A stretch of DNA of 64,000 nucleotides from Hydractinia echinata (GCA_030067915.1 JASGCC010000271.1:124001-188000); one strand, 5' to 3'. Shown: positions 30,922 to 40,090, numbered from the stretch's first letter. Numbers and translations are program-made. The notes: generated by a model not told the origin, from the sequence alone.

Positions 30922-31183
30922 CAACCAAAGCACACATCGAAAGCAACATTAGCCCTAAGAGAAAGAAATTTTGGATATGCTCTACGAGACTGTCGTAGAT
31001 CTTGGTTTTACTTTCGGGTATGCCCTGGCAGGAAAAAAAATTCTGGGTATAACGAGACCCTCTACCAAGATGGACACCAACGACGTCCTCAAGATGGTAG
31101 GGTACTTTGCAGCGGGCAGAGCAAGTCTCGAGATGGCTGTGAAGAAGGGGTGGATTCCCGCAAGTATAGTACTCAAACAATGA
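30918..31183 (+). pseudogene. Polinton small protein with hydrophobic region, frameshifted
   Basis: The ATG at 30918 starts MTTKAHIESN. The conserved-looking frame begins near 30971 (VVDLGFTFGYALAGKKILG, then TNDVLKMVGYFAAG and ending GWIPASIVLKQ). A one-base shift separates the two parts. The Gly/Ala/Phe-rich middle suggests a membrane-associated or structural minor protein. No function is known. Confidence 0.5.
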
Positions 31184-31228
31184 TTGCCGACCAGTACTCG
31201 TGTTTGTCCCTAAGGGCAAAAACGAGTT

Positions 31229-31926
31229 ATGGGAGAAACCAAGAGTGGCTCGAGATGCAAACACATTCTTTCTTTGGAGAAGTTTAGGATCAAGGGTAAT
31301 GGCCAGCTAACGAGGACATGCATCAAATGCTTGAACGTAGCCAAGGCGTCACAGAAACGTACAAAGTGCCCGCATCAAAAACAGAGGTCTCGTTGCAAGG
31401 ACTGTGGCAGTGCAAATATGCAGTGAGCATGGCAGGATTATATCAGCGTGCAAAGGATGCGGAGGAAGTCAGATTATATATCAATTATATATATTTTGTA
31501 TATTTTACTAATTTTTGAATGGAAAAATCCTGTATAAATATTCGTTATAAATAAATAAATAAAGATATGTGACCATGAAAAAGAAAGACGGCATTGTCCC
31601 ACTTGCGATCCTCCTGGTCATTTCGCCCATGTGGTACGCAACCGAACCCGTGAGGCTCTACAGGGAAACAAGGAGCTTAGTTCTCAAGAATACCTAGGCT
31701 GCGATATTGAGACTTTTCGATCTCACATCGGGGCTCAGTTTATCGAGGGATGACCTGGGACAATTACGGTAAGTGGCATATCGATCACAAGGTACCGAAT
31801 AAATATCGGGAAAATGGCGATGCTCCGTCGCTTGCCGAGGTTGCCAGGAGATTGCATTATTCCAACACGCAACCCATGTGGGCAAGCGAAAATATGTCGA
31901 AAGGCAATCGGTACATCACAGAATAG
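31229..31926 (+). pseudogene. Polinton zinc-repeat/HNH endonuclease-like gene, copy 1 of 3
   Basis: The N-terminus has a recombination-nuclease-like zinc site (CKHILSLEKFRIKGNGQLTRTCIKC) of about 25 residues. It is followed by repeated CPHQKQRSRCKDCG-type units, each a Cys/His zinc knuckle. The C-terminal part has the HNH-like signature WHIDHKVP, RLHYSNTQPMW and KGNRYITE. A frameshift lies near 31430, an AT-rich insert of about 92 bp (31474-31565) splits the knuckle region from the nuclease, and another shift lies near 31750. If intact it would bind and cut DNA or RNA. Two paralogues lie at 33666-34260 and, on the minus strand, 35734-36412. Confidence 0.7.
31474..31565 (+). mobile_element. 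92-bp AT-rich insert inside zinc-repeat/HNH copy 1
   Basis: Compared with its paralogues, copy 1 is interrupted after GGAGGAAGTCAG by about 92 bp of almost pure A and T, ending AATAAATAAATAAAG, after which the gene resumes with TGTGACCATGAA. The A/T-rich tail with AATAAA units suggests a small retroposed or other short insertion. No clear target duplication beyond AT is visible. Confidence 0.55.
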
Positions 31927-31937
31927 GCCTGTAAAAC

Positions 31938-31946
31938 AATAAATGA
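31938..31946 (+). promoter_or_regulatory. AATAAATGA motif overlapping a start codon
   Basis: Third plus-strand instance. It lies 12 bases after the stop of the HNH gene and includes the ATG at 31943. Confidence 0.5.
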
Positions 31947-32330
31947 TCGATATATCAAGGATTGATTCAGAAATTCAAGGGTCTGAACAGGATAAGTTTT
32001 ACCTTCGTTTATACACCTTGTTTTGTAAAGACATTGTGCCTAGGTACGTTGAGCTTTTAAAAAATACCCATCAAAATACCCTTCTTTAACAGCGACCATG
32101 CCTTGCCTCTCTGGAAAAAGCGACTCGTGGAGAAGTACCTCAAAATATTGCGGTACCTATAGGGTAAGTTTGCATTTGATCCCCTACCCCCTGTATACAA
32201 GACTCGAAATATTATGTACTGCCCCGCCCGTCAAGGGTCTTTGGTGAACAACCATGGCGGTGCGTGGATCTGTACCAATTGCCTTTCAACCTATCCAAAA
32301 ATATATAAAAAACAGGGGCGCTATCAATAA
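31943..32330 (+). pseudogene. Polinton gene of unknown function with zinc-ribbon-like C-terminus, frameshifted
   Basis: ATG at 31943 opens MIDISRIDSEIQG and continues to about 32085. After shifts the coding signal resumes to a C-terminal segment with CPARQG and WICTNCLSTYPKIYKKQG, which has a Cys pair and single Cys like a zinc ribbon, ending at the TAA 32328-32330. The stop overlaps the next motif. Small zinc-ribbon proteins of viruses are often transcription factors, but no such assignment can be made here. Confidence 0.45.
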
Positions 32331-32333
32331 ATA
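32326..32333 (+). promoter_or_regulatory. AATAAATA, decayed version of the start-overlapping motif
   Basis: Here the motif reads AATAAATA. The codon that would be the ATPase start is ATA at 32331-32333 instead of ATG, immediately before TTG AAC GTT. The spacing equals that of the four intact instances, so the ATPase start codon has probably been lost by one substitution. Confidence 0.5.
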
Positions 32334-32923
32334 TTGAACGTTATTAAAGAGCCGCATACGGCAATCTTCACAGGGCCTACAAGTTGTGGGAAAACACGAC
32401 GTGTTCTAGACATGCTTGAGAACAAGTACAAACATCACTATCACAATATCGTTATTTTGTGTCCGACAATTAGATGGAAAAAGACATACCTAGAAAGGGC
32501 CTCGCTCTGGAAGGACGATTACGTGTTCCTGATAGATCCCAAGGATCAGCTTTTTGAATGGATCCAAAAATTGTCGTCGTTGCTGGCCGGCTAAGAGACG
32601 TTGTTCATTATCGACGACTGCATAGCCGACGAGAGCCTCGATAAAAACATCAGCCCCTGCTTGAGCTGGCCATCAGTGGTAGGCCACAGGAAGAACAGCT
32701 TATGGTTACGCAGTCGTACACTGCTTTGCCCAAGAACCTTCGAAGGCAGACGAAACAGTTGTTTATGTGGTATCCCAATGAAAGGTCGGACATGAAGCTG
32801 ATAGACGAGGAAACCAACCTTATTTCCGATTGGGATGAAATCAAGGCTGAGCTAAAAAAATCCAAGCACGCGTGCCTGTATGTAAGGTTGGAGCACTCGA
32901 GAGAATATAAGGTTCTCTCCTGA
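32331..32923 (+). pseudogene. Polinton genome-packaging ATPase (FtsK/HerA, A32-like), broken
   Basis: The Walker A motif GPTSCGKT is near the N-terminus (about residue 16-23) and the Walker B motif FIIDDC follows about 70 residues on. Downstream are ALPKNLRRQTKQLF and a C-terminal ACLYVRLEHSREYKVLS. This arrangement is that of the A32/HerA-type DNA packaging ATPases of Polintons and large DNA viruses, which drive genome entry into capsids. The coding frame has a stop near 32592, a frame change between about 32650 and 32700, and lacks an ATG. It is on the plus strand with the neighbouring small genes. Confidence 0.8.
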
Positions 32924-33058
32924 CCATATAAAAACTTCGATTCTATCCTATAAGAGAAAAGATGTTGTCGCAACGTTCTCTGTTCAACACAATACCCGCA
33001 GCAGTCATTGAAACTCTGTTCGATGGACAAAACCCATACCTCCCCGGGATATCATGAG

Positions 33059-33091
33059 GGGTGCGGCAGCCGCACCCTTCCTTAAGGAAGG
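33059..33091. terminator. two adjoining palindromes after the packaging ATPase
   Basis: GGGTGCGGC and its complement (33059-33067 and 33069-33077) flank a single A. They adjoin the perfect 16-base palindrome CCTTCCTTAAGGAAGG (33076-33091). The pair lies in the gap between the ATPase gene and the next small ORF. It could fold into consecutive RNA hairpins or bind a dimeric protein. Function is inferred only from position. Confidence 0.4.
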
Positions 33092-33164
33092 TAAATTTTC
33101 ATGATGTCTTAGTTACATTTGACGATGCATTAGAGATTGTGCACCGCCCAAGGCAGTTGGGTTG

Positions 33165-33371
33165 ATGAAATGGCTTGCGAAAAAAGGTGTCGAAAAATTG
33201 CAAGAGACCATTGCGATCCTCGAGGACGATCTCAAGGCACAGATCCAGGACAACTCGGAACTACGGCGGAGACATGTCCCACACCGATATCAATACGACA
33301 AGGTGCTATGCGTGATTGATAAAAACGAGCCTCATGAGCGTGGAAAAAAGGTAAACATAAGCACTATATGA
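33165..33371 (+). CDS. Polinton small protein, unknown
   Basis: ATG at 33165 (MKWLAKKGVEKLQETIA) opens an intact 68-codon frame. It is helical and rich in Lys, Glu and Leu (ILEDDLKAQIQDNSELRRR), perhaps a coiled coil, with no domain recognised. The stop TGA overlaps the ATG of the next frame (ATGA), suggesting joint translation or tight packing. Confidence 0.5.
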   Translation: MKWLAKKGVEKLQETIAILEDDLKAQIQDNSELRRRHVPHRYQYDKVLCVIDKNEPHERGKKVNISTI

Positions 33372-33589
33372 TCCAATGTCCGCGTAAGCAACTCAGCACA
33401 ATTATAAATACGTTAAGAGCAATGTACCCCGATATGACGGTGAGGAAACCGGAATGTGACGACCCGAATGCCGTGCATGCCTGGTGCCGATTCAGAGACG
33501 ATACTCTGGGTATCGAGAATCCTTTCACGTTACCTGACGAGGATACGCGGGAGCTATTTGAAGGAATGTTTGACATTCATATGGCGTAG
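33368..33589 (+). CDS. Polinton small protein, unknown
   Basis: Intact frame of 73 codons starting at the ATGA overlap: MIQCPRKQLSTIINTLRAM, then CDDPNAVHAWCRFRDD and an acidic end (PDEDTRELFEGMFDIH). No domain recognised. The tight overlap with the frame before suggests a shared transcript. Confidence 0.5.
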   Translation: MIQCPRKQLSTIINTLRAMYPDMTVRKPECDDPNAVHAWCRFRDDTLGIENPFTLPDEDTRELFEGMFDIHMA

Positions 33590-33665
33590 GCAGGTCCACT
33601 TAAAATTTTTGTATGGAAGATTTGTCCATACAAAAACGCTACCTGGAGATAGGACAAAAATCAAC

Positions 33666-34260
33666 ATGGAGGAAACCAAGAGATGTTCAACATGTAAACA
33701 CTCTTTATCTATGGACAATTTTAGATTCAAGGGGAATGGACAGCTGACAAAATGGTGCATCAAATGCTTCGATGCTAAGAAGGCGTCAAAGGAGCGCACA
33801 AGGTGCCCCCATCAAAGGGAGAGGGCATATTGCGGGGATTGTGGAGGAAGTCAGATTTGCGAACATGGTAGGCGAAGATCTCGGTGCAAGGACTGTGGAG
33901 GTGGAAGCATCTGCCCACATCAAAGGGTGAGGTCTCAATGTAAGGACTGTGGGGAAGTCAAATATGCCCCCATCAAAGGGAGAGGTCCAAGTGTAAGGAT
34001 TGTGGGGGAAGTCAGATATGCCACCACAAAAGACGAAGATCCAATGCAAGGACTGTTGGAGTGGAAGCAGTTTTCAGTTTTCCAATGGGATGACCTGGGA
34101 CAATAATGGTAAAGGGTGGCACATTGATCACAAAATCCCGCTCCAGTATCGAGAAAATGGAGATGCTCCGTCGCTTCCGAGGTTGCTGGGAGAGATTGCA
34201 TTATTCCAAACACTCAACCCATGTGGGCAAGCCAAGGGCAATCGATATATTACAGAATAG
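33666..34260 (+). pseudogene. Polinton zinc-repeat/HNH endonuclease-like gene, copy 2 of 3
   Basis: ATG at 33666 opens MEETKRCSTCKHSLSMDNF, followed by FKGNGQLTKWCIKC and a run of CPHQRERAYCGDCGG / CEHGRRRSRCKDCGG-type zinc knuckles. Two or more indels near 33955-34060 disturb the later knuckles. The C-terminus in another frame has MTWDNNG, WHIDHKIP, LNPCGQAKGNRYITE. Compared with copy 1 the part between knuckles and nuclease is shorter: the CPxC-PAGH-type linker seen in copies 1 and 3 is missing, so there is an internal deletion. Confidence 0.7.
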
Positions 34261-34289
34261 GCGTGACTTATAACTTAGAGATTATGTTT
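34261..34289. other. convergent junction of plus- and minus-strand Polinton genes
   Basis: Plus-strand genes from the left end at 34260 and minus-strand genes from the right end here. The following 30-60 bp are AT-rich (TTTTGTGGTTTATCAAGACCACAAAA, which contains a short inverted pair), consistent with a shared 3' end region. Confidence 0.4.
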
Positions 34290-35333
34290 TGTGGTTTATC
34301 AAGACCACAAAAAATATTACCAATCTTTGACATATTGTGGGGGTACTTCAACGCCCTCTGGGATCAGCGTCAATTTTTCTGACACGCAAGCTTCGATCAG
34401 GACCGTCTTTTAAGTGGTACAGCACACGGCTACCTCCTACTATACGATCCAGTCCTGTACGTCTTTTACTCCACCAGGCGTCAGTAGCACGTCGTCTCGC
34501 ATCACCATGCTCTTCTCCTGGTTGTAGCAAATACAGGTACAATCCGTTTTCGGGCAAGGGCTTTTCTTTGGGATATTGTTGTCCTTTGCAAGTGGTACCT
34601 CATCCAGCTTAATCGCTTTTGAGGGCTTCATCCCAAGCATAGCGGTCTTGGTGTTGTTCATACTTTTGACGATAGTGTACAGATGCTTCACCAATGTGCT
34701 ACTAGTCTCCTCAGAGACCAATTTTTGCGCATCTTTGAGGTTTAAAGAGTCTTTCCGCGAGTACCTTATTGTAGGACTCGACGAATGCTGTGAAAGTATG
34801 GTGATACCTGGTAGTGGCCCGTTTAATCTCCACACCCTTGTCCTCTAACAGCTTTGTTACATTTGATTTGAACTCACTGCCCGTTATCACACTGGAAGGT
34901 TTTCGGATAGCGTAAAGGTCCCGCTTTATGAATGTCCTTAAGCATGTCCGCGACCTCGCTAGCCTTTTTCGTACACAGGGGCCTGGCGACTTTGTATCTT
35001 GAGGCAACGTCGATGCCCGTAAGAATGTACTTGTACGTGTCACCGTATAGCTTGTCATGGGGAATGTACAATATATCAAACTGATGCATCTGGTTGGGTG
35101 TTGTAATGGTGAAATGAGGATAATCGATACGTTTCGGACCTTTGATATGCCGGAGCCAGAGCAGTTGTCTGGAAAGCCAGTGAGTGACCTTCTTTTTGTA
35201 TAGGCCACTCTCTGCAGTGAGCAACTTGATGGCCTTTCGTCCAGTCCTGAGATGTTCTGGGGTGTAGTAGAATATTGCTTAGTTTTTCCGCTTCTTCCTG
35301 GGTTGACATGTCTTTATTATACATGTCAAAAAA
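34290..35333 (-). pseudogene. Polinton retrovirus-type integrase, frameshifted
   Basis: Minus-strand segments give the rve-type core: HQFDILYIPHDK with the first Asp, TGIDVASRYKVARPL, FQCDNG with the second Asp, and AFVESYNKVLAERLF with the Glu, 35 residues between the last two (D,D-35-E). N-terminal of the core lie AIKLLTAESG-like and SRQLLWLRHIKG. The C-terminal region continues with LVSEETSSTLVKHLY and, in another frame, RRIVGGSRVLYHLKD. Frame changes near 34740, 34885 and 35220 prevent a single product. The enzyme would insert the element's ends into host DNA. Confidence 0.85.
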
Positions 35334-35469
35334 CATCATTCTACAAATACTTGTGCGCAACAAACCCTAGCAGAGTCAATGACCCAACAATGAAGGACAG
35401 TTCACGGTCTTGTTGTTGCTTGGAAGGTGTGTAAAATCCGACAATTTTCGTAGGCTTTGATGCGATGTA

Positions 35470-35733
35470 CTACTTGTACATATCGTCTTCCAGCTCTCGC
35501 AGGCTCTTCCCGGCCTGTATTTGCAATTCCCGTTGTTTGTTGAACCAGTCTATCTTAGCCTGTCTGTCCCGTACCCATTGCGCTTGGGCTGCTTGCAATT
35601 GCTCCATCGCCTCATCATGTCTTTTCCGTTCTGCCTCGCCACACCCTGAAAGTTTAGACAACAAGAAGTTGGTCCCACTGAAGGCTAACGCGTTAATGAG
35701 TGCTCCCCCTGGCATGATTGCCAAGGTTGCCAT
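35470..35733 (-). CDS. Polinton small protein with N-terminal membrane segment and coiled coil
   Basis: Intact frame of 87 codons whose ATG follows the stop of the upstream HNH gene without a gap (TAG ATG). The N-terminus (IMPGGALINALAFSGTNFLL) is hydrophobic with Gly and Ala; the remainder is highly charged and helical (AERKRHDEAMEQLQAAQAQW). This suggests a small membrane-anchored or minor virion protein. Function unknown. Confidence 0.6.
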   Translation of the reverse strand: MATLAIMPGGALINALAFSGTNFLLSKLSGCGEAERKRHDEAMEQLQAAQAQWVRDRQAKIDWFNKQRELQIQAGKSLRELEDDMYK

Positions 35734-36412
35734 CTATTCTGAGACGAAACGATTGCCTTTTGACATGTTTTTATTCGCCCACATGGGTTGAGTGTTGGTA
35801 TAGTGTAGTCTCCTACCCACCTCAGCAAGCGACGGGTCATCCCCATTTTCTCGATACTTAATCGGTACCTTGTGATCGATGTGCCACCCTTTACCGTAAT
35901 TTCCCAGGTCATCCCCTCGGAAAACTGATCTTCAATATGGCCCCGCAGTTTAGCCATATCGCACCCAAGATACTCCTGAGAACTAATCTCCTTATTTTCC
36001 TGTTGGACCTTGTGGGTTCGGCTGCGTACAACAGAAGCGAGATGGCCAGCAGGATAGCATATGGGGCACTGGGATCTCGTTGATCTTATCCTACCATATT
36101 CGCAGAAGCTTCCACCCCCACAGTCTTTGCACTTTGATCTCACCCTACCATGCTCGATGCAGATACCACCACCTCCACAGTCCTTACACTGTGATTTTCG
36201 CCTACCATGTTCCCTGCACATTTCTACACCTCCGCATTCCCGGCACGTTGATTTTAATTTTTTGATGCGGGCACCTTGTACGCTCTTTTAATGCCTTGTT
36301 AGGCATCGAGGCATTTGATGCACCATTTTGTCCGTTGACCGTTTCCTTTGATCCTGAAATTGTTTAAAGATAAAGAGAGGTTATATTGCGAGCAGCTCTT
36401 GGTTCCTTCCAT
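35734..36412 (-). pseudogene. Polinton zinc-repeat/HNH endonuclease-like gene, copy 3 of 3
   Basis: ATG at 36412 (MEGTKSCSQYNLSLSLNNF, then GNGQRTKWCIKC). A TAA follows near 36300, then zinc knuckles CREHGRRKSQCKDCGG, CIEHGRVRSKCKDCGG and CEYGRIRS, the linker CPICYPAGHLASVVR, SSQEYLGCDMAK and, after a frame change, the HNH part ending TQPMWANKNMSKGN. Its orientation is opposite to copies 1 and 2. It is the only copy that keeps both the knuckle array and the full linker without a large insert or deletion. The first zinc site reads CSQY instead of CxxC. Confidence 0.7.
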
Positions 36413-36559
36413 ATTGATTTTGTGTTTTTCCCCTTAGTGACAAACACAAATTTTTGGTCATTTAGTACTCTACAACTGTGATACCTACCATCGAGGATGT
36501 TCAGCTGAGCATCCTGCAGCAGATAGACGTAATAGCGAATATCCCCATTACCGTCGGCT
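36413..36559. other. short intergenic gap with no recognised gene
   Basis: The region between HNH copy 3 and the readable end of the capsid gene. The residual minus-strand similarity could be the lost C-terminal end of the capsid gene, but nothing firm can be assigned. Confidence 0.3.
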
Positions 36560-37747
36560 TTCTTGGGTCATTATGGAGCGTTATGCCGTCCGACAATCTC
36601 TGTAAGGGCCTTCCAGACCCATGAAGACTATGGTCCGGCGAAGCTCGGAAATCAATGAACAGGGCGTATCTTTCTGTCATGTACTGCCCGATTCGTCACC
36701 TCCGAGTCGTGACCTCCAAAAAGGTTCACGATCTGTTCGAGTTGATCCTTGGGGAGCATGGCATGCGAGTAGAGCTCGTTCGGTTCACCTCCACTGTTTA
36801 TTGAAATCTTCTCGATTTTTGGGTTATAGAAGACCTCGTTAACGCTGGAGTAGGCCTTCACTTTTCCGGAGTCTACAAAGAGTAGTAAGACACCCTTCAA
36901 ACTTTTTGCAGGAGTGTCGATTTGAAGGTTATAACTAGTGTCATGTTTTTTAATGGTGACCAACCTTGCTTCTAAGTATCCTCTCGTAGGGGCAGCGCGA
37001 GACGACTAAATCGGTACATCATAATCACTCGCTAGACCCTCATGGGAGATCTTGCCAAATTCAAGTTTTATATTGGTTATCTTGTACGCGGCATCCGCAG
37101 CCTTTAGCTGCCGTGTTTCCCGAGGCCGCTGTACCACCATCCTTCATGACGTCGCTATATGAGGCAAAATGAATCACGAATTGCAAACTGTCATGTAACC
37201 CCTGCCTGATAGAAGGGAAGATCCTTAGTCAAGTCAAACATCTTTCCAAGGGGTATACAAAAGGTGTTACTGAACGCTGAGACGATTGCTTTTTCTTCGT
37301 CGGTACCGGCATGGTCAGTCGCTTTGACTTGCAAAGCCCGGATGGTTCCATCGTTGGGGTTGATCCCCTCTAAAATCAGGTTATTTTCCTGATCAAATTT
37401 TGGGAGCCACAGGTCCCGGTAGACTGCAAGCGTGTTGTAGTGGCTGACGTGTTGCACCTCGTTGCCGTTCAAGGTAATACGCAGCTCTCTCACCAACGCC
37501 TTGCCGATATTGCTGACAATGGTACGTTTCGTGTTGGTTCCTGTGAGCTCTAGGTCAAAGAGTAGTTTTATAGCCCTGGAAAGATCACCTCGTCCTGTCG
37601 CATGTTGGGAATATCAACGTATAGGTCTTCGTTTTGGCTGATGGTTGAGGGTGTGTTACTTATCTGAACACGCTGTTTCTTACCCTTAATCCCAAAAAGC
37701 TGTTTTATTTCTGCGTAGGGATCCAATGTAGTTCCGAATGCTCTCAT
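36560..37747 (-). pseudogene. Polinton double-jelly-roll major capsid protein (hexon-like), broken
   Basis: The start is the ATG at 37747 (MRAFGTTLDPYAEIKQ). The N-terminal part reads through YVDIPNMRQDEVIFPG, then after a shift VRELRITLNGNEVQHV, HYNTLAVYRDLWLP and the hallmark GKMFDLTKDLPFYQAG. Further down, in a new frame, are DTPAKSLKGVLLLFVD, VFYNPKIEKISINSGGEPN and LYSHAMLPKDQLEQI. This set is typical for the hexon-like capsid protein of Polintons and adintoviruses. The middle (about 36965-37190) is scrambled with stops, and the C-terminus is not readable. The gene is divergent from the plus-strand gene at 37755, with only 7 bp between start codons. Confidence 0.8.
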
Positions 37748-37752
37748 TTATT
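37744..37752 (-). promoter_or_regulatory. AATAAATGA motif at the capsid gene start
   Basis: Minus-strand instance of the start-overlapping motif; it includes the capsid ATG. Here no gene ends just upstream on the same strand, because the neighbour is divergent. A poly(A) signal for a preceding gene is therefore unlikely at this site, which favours a promoter role. Confidence 0.55.
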
Positions 37753-37754
37753 TA

Positions 37755-38925
37755 ATGGATGATTTTAAAAATAAAGGATTCAGACAAATCCAATATTCGA
37801 ACCAGATATTGAAGAGGAGGGCCGTCCCGAGCATGAAGATACCCCATCAACGCCAAGGCCTTCAGGGCCAACACCAAGGCTGGTACCAGAACAACAGGGC
37901 CAGGGGGGGCATCATGTCAAGGCAGAGGGAAGAGATTAAAAAATCAAAGGTCGACGATCTTTACGGACGTCTTAGTGAGGAACTGGGGAATCCTATTGCG
38001 GAAATGTACGACGAATTTGAAATAAAAGGGGATCATCTTGCTGTCGATGGTATAGTGATCACGAATCGGAATGGTGAGTTAAAAAGCGTTGGCCAGATAC
38101 GGAGATTGTTTGGTAAGGAGCGCCTAATAGCCATAGGATTTACAGACTATACTACACCCAACAAAGGTAGTAAGGCAATGGCCCAGAAGCTCTTAAACGA
38201 AATTGTTGACGTCAAGGGAAAGGCTGATGATATCGAAATAATGCCCTTACTCAAGAATGTCCTGGATGAAACGGAGAGACTTATACAAGATACTTCGTTT
38301 AGCGGTGATGAAGTTTTTACCGACTCAACCTCGAACTGCAGACCTTACGGGGTAGCTTAAAAACTTGAAAAGTAAGATGATTTTTTACGACAGCGAGATT
38401 GGCAAGGCAGAGGCCAAGGTGAAAATGCTTCAAGCGAAGAAAGATGCTCCCGGTGCATCTGAAGGGCAGCATAATATCTGGAACGAGGACATTAGAAAGG
38501 TTGAGGAAGAGATTGAAAATCTGAATGATAAAAAAGAAGCCGTACAAGCAGCACACGGACTGTTATCCTCTGGAATCCATAGTCAGTTGAAGACCATTAA
38601 GGAAACCCTCATGAAGATCGCTGGGGATGATACGTCCCTCCTTGAAAAGCTCAAGATTTTGTTCAAAGAGCAGGGTCTAACTATAGCCAGCATCGTCTGG
38701 GCTGTTGGTCTACTCATAAGCACCATTGTACTCGCTATCACAGGAGGGGGAAGCGCTGGAGGTGCCGCTGCAGGTGCTGCAGGGAATGGGTTTGTAGAGA
38801 AGCAACTGGAACGATTGGGAAAATTTCTGAAACACCTGGCAGGTAAGGCAGGTGCTGCAGTACCCGGATGCCGTTGCCTTTGTTGTGGCCTAAGTTGGCA
38901 AGAGGAAATAACTGACCTTACTTAA
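37755..38925 (+). pseudogene. Polinton structural protein with coiled coil and membrane segment, frameshifted
   Basis: ATG at 37755 opens MDDFKNKGFRQIQYSNQ. The first frame (to 38360) includes DDLYGRLSEELGNPIAEMY, IGQIRRLFGKE-like and ETERLIQDT. A one-base shift near 38330-38360 leads into the second frame to 38925, with a long coiled coil (AEAKVKMLQAKKDA, KVEEEIENLNDKKEA), then EKLKILFKEQGLTIASIVW and a hydrophobic stretch AVGLLISTIVLAITGGG with a Gly/Ala tail. It looks like the conserved Polinton gene with coiled coil and transmembrane segment. The C-terminus seems shortened. It overlaps the end of the minus-strand gene by 8 bp. Confidence 0.6.
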
Positions 38926-40068
38926 GCCAGATGTAGGCAATGATGAGCCCTACCCCTCCCGTGATCAGCGCAGCTTTAGTATCCTCGTGTTGATCTGCCT
39001 TGAGGGGTGTAGTATGCCTAGGAGGTGTTGTATGCCTAGGAGTTGTAGTATGCCTAGATGGTGTAGCATGCTTAGGAGGTGTAGAAGGCTTATGAGATGT
39101 AGTATGCCTAGGAGGTGCGGCATGCTTCACAATAGGTTTGTTATTCACGTCCATCTGGACCCCAACGCTGACGTTGGCAGGTGCGTTCAAGATGTTGTTG
39201 TTATACCCCTCAATCTTACCTAGTCGCAGGTTCATATCGAAAGACAACATGTACACGCTGGGCATAACCACAAAATTTACCGGAGTTCTGGCATACTGCA
39301 GCAACTTTTGAATTGGGTGATGTCATGCCCTACATTCTCTTCTCGACGCACCATACTTCCAAATTTTTGCAACAGAATCTGCCTCGCTGTGTAGTTGTCC
39401 GCACCAGACCCGAGTAGGGATGACTTGGCCCCTGCCTGCGACCCCAGTAACAAGACCACATAGACGCGGATACTCTCGCTTAGCTTGGTCAGACCTTCCG
39501 ACGTCAGACCCTGACTTGTCGGGATGATAAATTTCGCCCAGTCCCCATCAACCTGAGGCCACCATGAACCGTTGGTCAGAGAGGACATGACAGCTTTGAA
39601 TTTGTACAGGCTATCAGGATCTGCACCGTACTCACGGCATACTTGTGCATATCCAGAGGTGGAGTAGGGGTTTTTTTACTGATGAAAGCCATCTTGAAAT
39701 GGCATCGGTGCCTTCATTCTTGCCAATATACGACGCATGTGGTAGTAAACATGGAATTTGAAGATCGAGTTGACAAGGGGTATGTGCTTAGCGGAGATGC
39801 CTAATGCCGTAGTTACGCAGTGGGTGGCAAAATTCACCTGGTTGTTCCAATAGTCCAAGGCCTGTCCTGCCCAATCGACTTGGACGGGATCATCAAGGTA
39901 GGTCGTTGGAACCTTGATGGCATACTTTGTAAACTCGGTAAATGCCACGGAAATATGGGATTCTGTGGACACGTATAGGTCATGATGTTCCAGGTTGGTG
40001 ATACCCAGGGGCCATTCTCCCGTATTGGACTTGTACTTTGCTTTGGGGTTGTATGAGTAGATATTCAT
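38918..40068 (-). pseudogene. Polinton probable minor structural protein with Pro/His/Thr repeats and C-terminal anchor, broken
   Basis: ATG at 40068 (MNIYSYNPKAKYKSNTGEW) leads into DLYVSTESHISVAFTEFTKY, VDWAGQALDYWNNQVNFA and YYHMRRILARMKAPMPFQD. After a stop near 39676 the frame resumes with FIIPTSQGLTSEGLTKLSES, LLGSQAGAKSSLLGSG and, after a further shift near 39300, YARTPVNFVVMPSVYMLSFD and LRLGKIEGYNN. The C-terminal end has PRHTTP repeats and a membrane segment (AALITGGVGLIIAYIW). The pattern resembles a conserved Polinton structural protein, but its exact name (penton-like or PW-type) cannot be fixed here. Confidence 0.6.
39006..39131 (-). repeat. 18-bp coding repeat, seven copies
   Basis: Seven successive 18-bp units of the type GGTGTAGTATGCCTAGGA encode six-residue PRHTTP-like units on the minus strand, just before the C-terminal membrane anchor of the structural gene. 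Units differ by 1-4 bases and the reading frame is kept, so it may be a stalk-like linker that evolves by unit gain and loss. Confidence 0.85.
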
Positions 40069-40090
40069 CCTTTTCTTCTAACAGAAAGGG

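Noticed and set aside
28157..36291. Many 60-100 codon frames on the strand opposite the Polinton genes
   Set aside because: They are shadows of the real coding frames, which are recognised by conserved motifs.
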